This document shows positions 41,105 through 45,683 of a stretch of DNA of 45,683 nucleotides, piece by piece. Each line of letters begins with the position of its first letter. Within the stretch, counting starts at the first letter, position 1. Below the pieces are notes generated by a model, which searched no databases, was not told where the DNA came from, and worked only from the letters and a program-made list of their open reading frames with translations. A program made the translations under genes and the position numbers. The stretch spans positions 1 to 45,683 of the forward strand of contig JAQTQS010000003.1 of the NCBI GenBank assembly GCA_028712125.1, written 5' to 3'. The DNA comes from Candidatus Altarchaeota archaeon. Its GTDB lineage: Archaea > Altiarchaeota > Altiarchaeia > IMC4 > SCGC-AAA252-I15.

Positions 41105-43378
41105 CTATCTTTTGATTAGGATGTATGGAACCCCCATGAGGAGCGACACTGCCACAGCCAGCACGGCCGGCAGCGCTGGAAGGCATCCCTGGCTTTGGCC
41201 TGAGTCCTTCGGAGTCTCCTCCTCGCCGGCCGCGGGAGCTGCCGTCGTCGTCGGCTGGGTCGTTACGCCATCTTTCTGCTCGAGCGTTGTTTGCGCCGGC
41301 TCGCTCGGTTTTACGACTGCTGCGCCGTAGCCCTTTATCTCCTCCTGAAGCGCCTTCAGCTGCGTCAATGCCAACCCGCACTTGCCTTCGCCTGAAAGAG
41401 CCTGCGCAGAGGATAATGTTGCACCCCATGTAGCCTTCACGTCAGACGCAGCGCCTGACTTTGAGATGGCGTCCTGGATGTCCTTTACAGCACTCGAAAT
41501 CGCGGCATCCTGCGGGGCCGCTATTATGGAATAAGGCTCGGTCAGCTTTGACACCACCTCCTTGAAATTGCTGAAGTTCTCGGCGGCAATCTCGTCAGGC
41601 TTGAACTTTATCAAAGCGCTGGTGTAGAGGGTGTTTGACTCCTTCATGTAAGACAGGCTGTCTTCAACGCTGATGAAAGACTCGTCCACGCTCTTGGACG
41701 GGGGGAGCTCTTCGACCGCATAGCACGACGGCAGCTTTATGCTCCCGTTTATGTAAAAGATAATCTCGTAGGGTATGAGTATCGGGAACCTCCTCTTGTC
41801 CTTGCTGATTATGTCCGAGAACGCGCTAAGGCCGCCGGAGCTGTCGCTGCCCGCGCTCAGTATGAGCTTGTCGCCGGACTTCGTCGCGTACCTCTTGCAG
41901 GTCGACGAGAATGAGAAGTTGGTGTTAAGGTCGCCGAAACTCATCGTGAAGTTGCTGACCTTGCCCTCGCCGCACTCCGCGGTGACCAGCTCGTCCATGC
42001 CTTCCTTGAGGATGGCCTGGATGGAGTCCAGCCCCTTCTTTCGTATCTGGTACTGGTAGGCGTAAGCGGTCTCATCGTACATCCTTACCGCAGTGTCAAT
42101 GGTTGCAGACCCGTCTTTTGACAGGACATCGTCCTCTGAGGATATGCTCATGGCTATCTTCTCGGCCGGGAGGCTCATCGTCGGCTTGAAGCCCTTTTCC
42201 CGGTCCAGCAAAGTCAGCGAATACATGTTCTGGTAATCCGAAGGCAGGTATCCCGCGGGGCAGTAATAGCACGTCGTGTCAAGCCACATGCCCCCGTCGA
42301 CGTCAGGGACGTGCACCACGGCGTGGTAGAAGCTGTACGGGCCGGGCACGTCCCTTGTGATGTCCCGGTAGCTGATTATCACGGGATTGGACTTTATGCC
42401 GACAGACTCAAGCATCGTGACAAGCAGCGCGGCCTGCCCCTTGCAGTCGCCGGCCTGGTCGCGCAGTATGTCGTCGAGCTCCCTCGGCTTGTAGCCTGAG
42501 AGGAACGTGAGCCCGTACTGCTGGTAGGTTATGTTGTCCCGGACCCAGTTGTAGAGGCTCTCGACCTTCTCGCGGTCTGTTGATGCGCCCCTCGCAACCT
42601 CCGCGGCCTTGACCTCCACGTACTGCTTCTTCATGACTTCGGTGAACAGGCCTTCGAACCATTCCTCGACTTCGTCCCATGACTTGAAGGTCGTGAATGA
42701 GACGCGCGAGAGGCTGTGCCTGAGGGGGGGCATGAGCGACTCTTCCTCGTAGTACGGCACGTTCTCCACGTGCCATGAGTAAAGCCGGTTCACCGCCGTT
42801 TCTGAGATTTCCGGCTCCTGCTTGCTAGCGTAGTACTGGAAGTCGAGGGCTTTGGGCACTTCTATGGTGAGGTCTTTTTTCTCTATCGGGGACTCGGACT
42901 CCAGGTAGATGTCTGACGTGCTCCAGACCTTGTCCAGCGGGAACTTTATGTCGTTCTGGTATGAGAATTCCATCGAGTCGCCCTTCTTCATCTCCGGGAG
43001 GTAGAGTATTATGCCGTCGAGGTAGGTCTCGATGAGCTTCTTGTCGCACTCTTTTCTCACGCCGTTCTTGATGATGGTGCAGTTCAACAGCCCGATGGTC
43101 TCATACTGCTGGTTTATCAGCAGCAGGAAGCGGTAGTCCTTCTCCTCTATGTCCTTGCAGTACTTGATGCGCTTGTCGACCGTCACAACGTCCCTTCCTG
43201 CGGTAATCTTGTGGCTCTCGCCGATGTAGGTGAGGATGGACATGCCCGTCTTCGGGTTTATGTCGTCGCAGGTGAACGCGGAACAAAAAGCAGGAAGCAG
43301 GAAAAACAGAACCGCAAAAGACGCGAAGACGTTTTTATTAGACGTTGCAACACACCCAAAAACATTTTTATTAGACAT
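41105..43378 (-). CDS. Secreted transglutaminase-like protein with C-terminal membrane anchor
   Basis: The 757-aa protein has a signal peptide (about 16-34, ASFAVLFFLLPAFCSA), a DUF3857-like beta domain (about 40-240), then a transglutaminase/papain-like core. That core shows the catalytic cysteine in GDCKGQAALL, histidine in FYHAVVHV and aspartate in GGMWLDTTCY. A helical domain, a Thr/Pro-rich linker and a C-terminal helix (PALPAVLAVAVSLLMGVPYILI) followed by KR complete it. It should stand outside the cell, tethered at its C-terminus. Such enzymes act as proteases, crosslinkers or peptide-binding domains; the exact reaction is unknown. The first 22 residues contain an exact SNKNVF repeat from a 33-bp duplication. 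Confidence 0.85.
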   Translation of the reverse strand: MSNKNVFGCVATSNKNVFASFAVLFFLLPAFCSAFTCDDINPKTGMSILTYIGESHKITAGRDVVTVDKRIKYCKDIEEKDYRFLLLINQQYETIGLLNCTIIKNGVRKECDKKLIETYLDGIILYLPEMKKGDSMEFSYQNDIKFPLDKVWSTSDIYLESESPIEKKDLTIEVPKALDFQYYASKQEPEISETAVNRLYSWHVENVPYYEEESLMPPLRHSLSRVSFTTFKSWDEVEEWFEGLFTEVMKKQYVEVKAAEVARGASTDREKVESLYNWVRDNITYQQYGLTFLSGYKPRELDDILRDQAGDCKGQAALLVTMLESVGIKSNPVIISYRDITRDVPGPYSFYHAVVHVPDVDGGMWLDTTCYYCPAGYLPSDYQNMYSLTLLDREKGFKPTMSLPAEKIAMSISSEDDVLSKDGSATIDTAVRMYDETAYAYQYQIRKKGLDSIQAILKEGMDELVTAECGEGKVSNFTMSFGDLNTNFSFSSTCKRYATKSGDKLILSAGSDSSGGLSAFSDIISKDKRRFPILIPYEIIFYINGSIKLPSCYAVEELPPSKSVDESFISVEDSLSYMKESNTLYTSALIKFKPDEIAAENFSNFKEVVSKLTEPYSIIAAPQDAAISSAVKDIQDAISKSGAASDVKATWGATLSSAQALSGEGKCGLALTQLKALQEEIKGYGAAVVKPSEPAQTTLEQKDGVTTQPTTTAAPAAGEEETPKDSGQSQGCLPALPAVLAVAVSLLMGVPYILIKR

Positions 43379-43390
43379 GTCAACACACCC
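43330..43390. repeat. 33-bp imperfect tandem duplication over a start codon
   Basis: The plus-strand stretches TTTTTATTAGAC...CAACACACCC occur at 43332-43357 and 43365-43390, exactly 33 bp apart, with changes near the middle. The unit covers the ribosome-site region and first codons of the transglutaminase-like gene and is in frame (11 codons). In the inner copy the ATG has become ACG. Confidence 0.6.
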
Positions 43391-43485
43391 TTTTACAATT
43401 TAAGTACATATATAAAACAGTATAATAAATATGGGGGGCAGCCAATCGTCAAAAAGAAAGTCAAACTGATGAAAAAAAACACAAA
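43379..43485. promoter_or_regulatory. Divergent promoter with a 6-codon mini-ORF before the FMN reductase
   Basis: A minus-strand GTTTTATATATG box (43407-43418) lies about 30 nt before the transglutaminase ATG. A plus-strand TATAATAAATA box (43421-43431) serves the FMN reductase. The leader of the latter contains ATGAAAAAAAACACAAAATGA (43469-43489): a six-residue ORF whose stop overlaps the reductase ATG as ATGA. A 12-residue ORF (43431-43469) abuts it in turn as TGATG. Confidence 0.4.
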
Positions 43486-44052
43486 ATGACAAAAAACACC
43501 ATAATCCTGGGCTTCGCAGGCAGCCTCAGAAAAGGCTCGTACAACAAGTCCATATTAAAAGCGGCAGCGGAACTTACACCCAAGGACTGCGAAATCGAGA
43601 CATTCGACCTTGATGGAATCCCCCCGTACAACGCCGACCTCGAAAGTGAAATGCCGGCCAAAGTAAGGGAATTCAAGGCGAAAATACGGTCCGCCGACGC
43701 GATACTAATCGCGACACCGGAGTACAACTATTCCATACCCGGCGTGCTGAAGAACGCGATGGACTGGGCGTCAAGGCCTTATACCGACAACTCCTTCGAG
43801 GGAAAGCCGGTTGCCATAATGGGCGCCTCCGGCGGCATGCTCGGCACAGCACGCGCGCAATACCACCTGCGCCAGACCTTCGTATACCTCGACATGCACC
43901 CGATAAACAGGCCCGAGGTGTTCGTAACGTTCGCCAAGGAGAAGATTGATGAAAACGGGAACCTGAAGGACGAGAAGACGCGCGAGCTGATTAAAAAACT
44001 CCTCGAAAACCTGGCGGCATCGGCCAGAAAGATTAAAAATCAGGGAACGTGA
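43486..44052 (+). CDS. NAD(P)H-dependent FMN reductase / quinone reductase
   Basis: A flavodoxin-like fold enzyme of 188 aa. The FMN phosphate loop is GSLRKGSYNKSIL, the flavin-side loops are TPEYNYSIPGVLKNAMDWAS and MGASGGMLGTARAQYHLRQ. This is the signature of the NADPH-dependent FMN reductase family (ChrR/YieF/ArsH relatives), which reduce quinones, azo dyes or metals and may protect against oxidative stress. The ATG overlaps a mini-ORF stop and has no ribosome site of its own, so translation may depend on reinitiation. Confidence 0.93.
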   Translation: MTKNTIILGFAGSLRKGSYNKSILKAAAELTPKDCEIETFDLDGIPPYNADLESEMPAKVREFKAKIRSADAILIATPEYNYSIPGVLKNAMDWASRPYTDNSFEGKPVAIMGASGGMLGTARAQYHLRQTFVYLDMHPINRPEVFVTFAKEKIDENGNLKDEKTRELIKKLLENLAASARKIKNQGT

Positions 44053-44104
44053 AGATTGGACTGACGTCCCTGCCTTAATTACCCTGTTTTTCCCATAATA
44101 CTCT

Positions 44105-45511
44105 GTGCAACTTGAGAACAGGAGGATGGTGGCTGATCGGGTTCTGGCCATTGTAGAACAGGATAACCGGCTTTTTACTGCGGATTACATGCCTCCGTTG
44201 AAGAGGATTTACGACTTCAATTCCTTCCCGCTGGCCGCCGAGGCGATCGGGGAGCGCCTGAAGCCGCTGAATGTAACTCCGACCAAGATGGAGCTCCAGC
44301 AGTCCCTCGCCGAGACGATGCTCCTTAATCCGAACGCAGACCTGAGCCAAAGAGGCAGGTTCATGGTGAAGCAGGAGCACAAGGGGATGCTGCTCGAGTC
44401 GCTCGTGAAGGCCGTAATCGGCAACAACGAAACGCTGTCTCCAAAGGACTTTGACCGGGTTGCTGGCGCGCTATCAGACGGCCAGCTCTTTGAAGACGGC
44501 AGGCCTTATCCAGTAGACAAGATACTTACGCCTCTCCCCAACGTCCCGGGCATGGAGGCTGGAGACATGCAGGGCAATTACTGGGGCGCAGGGCGCGTTG
44601 AGAGGCCTTCGGAAATGGGAGACCACCGGCCTTCGCTTTGGGCTGCGGAGCACAACCTGATTACAAGGATTCTTGGGCAGTATGCCCTTCCAGCCGGAAA
44701 GGGCGAGAGCCTGGAGGTCGGAGCCGGATGGGGCGACTTCTACTGGATGGCGCCGGATGATTTCAGGAGGAGCATGGTCAGCGTCGAATGGGACCCCAAT
44801 TACCTGCCGGAGTACAAACAGCGATTCCCGGAGGCCGACGTCAGGGTCGGGAACATTTACCGGCTCGGCGTCCCTGACGGCTCGTACAAGAACATAGTCG
44901 GTTTCACGCCGTTCTCGTCGCTGGACTACCTTGACCACGCAGTCGCCGAACTATGGCGGGTCATGCAGCCCGGCGGCAGATTTTTCTCATTCCAGGACCT
45001 CCTCCCGAACGACGAACAGGTCGTCAACAGGCTGCTCGCAAGAGGCCTCGTCCCGGACCCAACACGAGTGCTGTTCTTCCGTACTCCGAAAGACCGCAAG
45101 CAGGTGGCCGACGCCCTCACGAAGGTAGGCGAGGAATTCGGAGGACAGGCATGGAAGGAGTACAAGAAGGTGTTCCACCGTAACACTGCGGTGCAAAACC
45201 TCTACGAGTACCACGAGACATGGCTTGCAAACGAGCTGAAATACCGGGGCTTTAAAATCCTCCATCAAAACGACGACATGGAAGTGCACATCGGCCCGAG
45301 GGAGAGACGGCATGCCAGTTTCTGCGGGCACTGCGGGATGGACCACAACGCCGACATAGCGATGTTCCACTACGGCAACCCGAGAGGCCCGTTCATGGAG
45401 CCGCACCCGTCGAACGTGACGATACCCGGACGCCTGATTGGAAGCGACGTCGTGGAAAAGGCCATAATCTGGACGACAGTCGCTGAAAAGCCGAAAGACG
45501 CCAAAGCCTGA
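44105..45511 (+). CDS. SAM-dependent methyltransferase with unrecognised N-terminal half
   Basis: Residues 195-325 are a class I methyltransferase core. SAM motif I is LEVGAGWGDFYWM, the acidic residue after strand 2 is in SVEWDPNYLPEY, motif IV is NIVGFTPFSSLDYLD and the post-motif is ELWRVMQPGGRFFSF. Residues 1-190 are helical and unfamiliar. The C-terminal part has a small Cys pair (ASFCGHCGMDHN), possibly a metal site. The substrate is not clear. The first start is a GTG about 26 nt after a CTTAATTACC box (leaderless); an ATG seven codons later directly follows AGGAGG, too close for good initiation. Total 468 aa. Confidence 0.75.
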   Translation: MQLENRRMVADRVLAIVEQDNRLFTADYMPPLKRIYDFNSFPLAAEAIGERLKPLNVTPTKMELQQSLAETMLLNPNADLSQRGRFMVKQEHKGMLLESLVKAVIGNNETLSPKDFDRVAGALSDGQLFEDGRPYPVDKILTPLPNVPGMEAGDMQGNYWGAGRVERPSEMGDHRPSLWAAEHNLITRILGQYALPAGKGESLEVGAGWGDFYWMAPDDFRRSMVSVEWDPNYLPEYKQRFPEADVRVGNIYRLGVPDGSYKNIVGFTPFSSLDYLDHAVAELWRVMQPGGRFFSFQDLLPNDEQVVNRLLARGLVPDPTRVLFFRTPKDRKQVADALTKVGEEFGGQAWKEYKKVFHRNTAVQNLYEYHETWLANELKYRGFKILHQNDDMEVHIGPRERRHASFCGHCGMDHNADIAMFHYGNPRGPFMEPHPSNVTIPGRLIGSDVVEKAIIWTTVAEKPKDAKA

Positions 45512-45559
45512 AAAGTTTCTTCCAAATGCTTAAATAGACCGCATCAAAAATACTGTTGC

Positions 45560-45683
45560 ATGAAAGCCTTAATTGCGTTACTCGCGGCGGTTGTATTGCT
45601 GTCCGGCTGCACAGGCAATACAGGAGAAACCAAGGCGACATCAACTGTCCTAGAAGCAACCACTACAACAAGCCTTGAACCCG
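45560..45683 (+). CDS. Lipoprotein, 5' part only
   Basis: The gene runs off the window after 41 codons. The visible part is a lipoprotein signal (MKALIALLAAVVLLSGCTG, lipobox LSGC) followed by a Thr/Ser-rich linker (TTTTSLEP), the pattern of archaeal anchored extracellular proteins such as solute-binding proteins. A TGCTTAAATAG box ends about 22 nt before the ATG, so the leader is very short. Function cannot be judged from this piece. Confidence 0.75.
   Translation, partial: MKALIALLAAVVLLSGCTGNTGETKATSTVLEATTTTSLEP

Overview
The window is archaeal. It carries an archaeal informational block on the minus strand (9.1-15.7 kb): prefoldin beta, the KEOPS subunit Pcc1, RNA polymerase subunit P, ribosomal protein eL43, exosome Rrp42/Rrp41/Rrp4, an SBDS-family protein and proteasome alpha. 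It also has aIF1A, DUF371, a JAMM peptidase, a histone-fold-like protein and an intron-containing tRNA-Cys. Many genes start a few bases or none beyond the expected +1 of a TATA-like box, so leaderless transcripts are probably common. Codon use is GC-rich except in one AT-rich island. The lineage cannot be fixed from sequence alone; a DPANN-type archaeon is my guess, because of the large unrecognised proteins and the unusual fusions.

Layout. 0.07-3.9 kb: a kinase-like gene broken by a one-base frameshift, an IscU-type scaffold with an added helix-hairpin-helix tail, a 2[4Fe-4S] ferredoxin, a glutaredoxin-like protein, a JAMM peptidase, a membrane zinc-ribbon protein and a HAD hydrolase. 4.0-9.1 kb: threonine synthase, a small membrane protein, a rubredoxin-ThDP enzyme fusion, DUF371, aIF1A and the hisI-hisE pair. 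9.1-15.7 kb: a TadA/CpaF-type secretion ATPase, then the proteasome/exosome superoperon. 16.0-17.4 kb: the histone-fold-like protein, tRNA-Cys with a 123-nt intron, and a small AT-rich island bounded by an 11-nt copy of the tRNA 3' end.

17.4-23.5 kb is a cell-surface cluster: a PEGA/poly-Ser/GLUG-like protein, a GT-C glycosyltransferase, a second poly-Ser membrane-anchored protein, a Cys-Tyr repeat protein with a Thr-rich linker, and a membrane HEAGH metalloprotease-like protein with an N-terminal zinc module. 23.6-32.0 kb is ion transport: kdpABC with a truncated kdpD (no histidine kinase, no kdpE), then an MgtA-type Mg2+ ATPase.

32.2-39.2 kb holds two overlapping genes for very large proteins (1194 and 1138 aa) that I do not recognise. 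The second carries probable winged-helix modules at its C-terminal end. This pair is the best candidate in the window for an undescribed system. 39.2-45.7 kb: a multi-pass membrane protein, a lipoprotein, a secreted transglutaminase-like protein with a C-terminal anchor, an FMN reductase, a SAM methyltransferase with an unrecognised N-terminal half, and the start of another lipoprotein that runs off the window.
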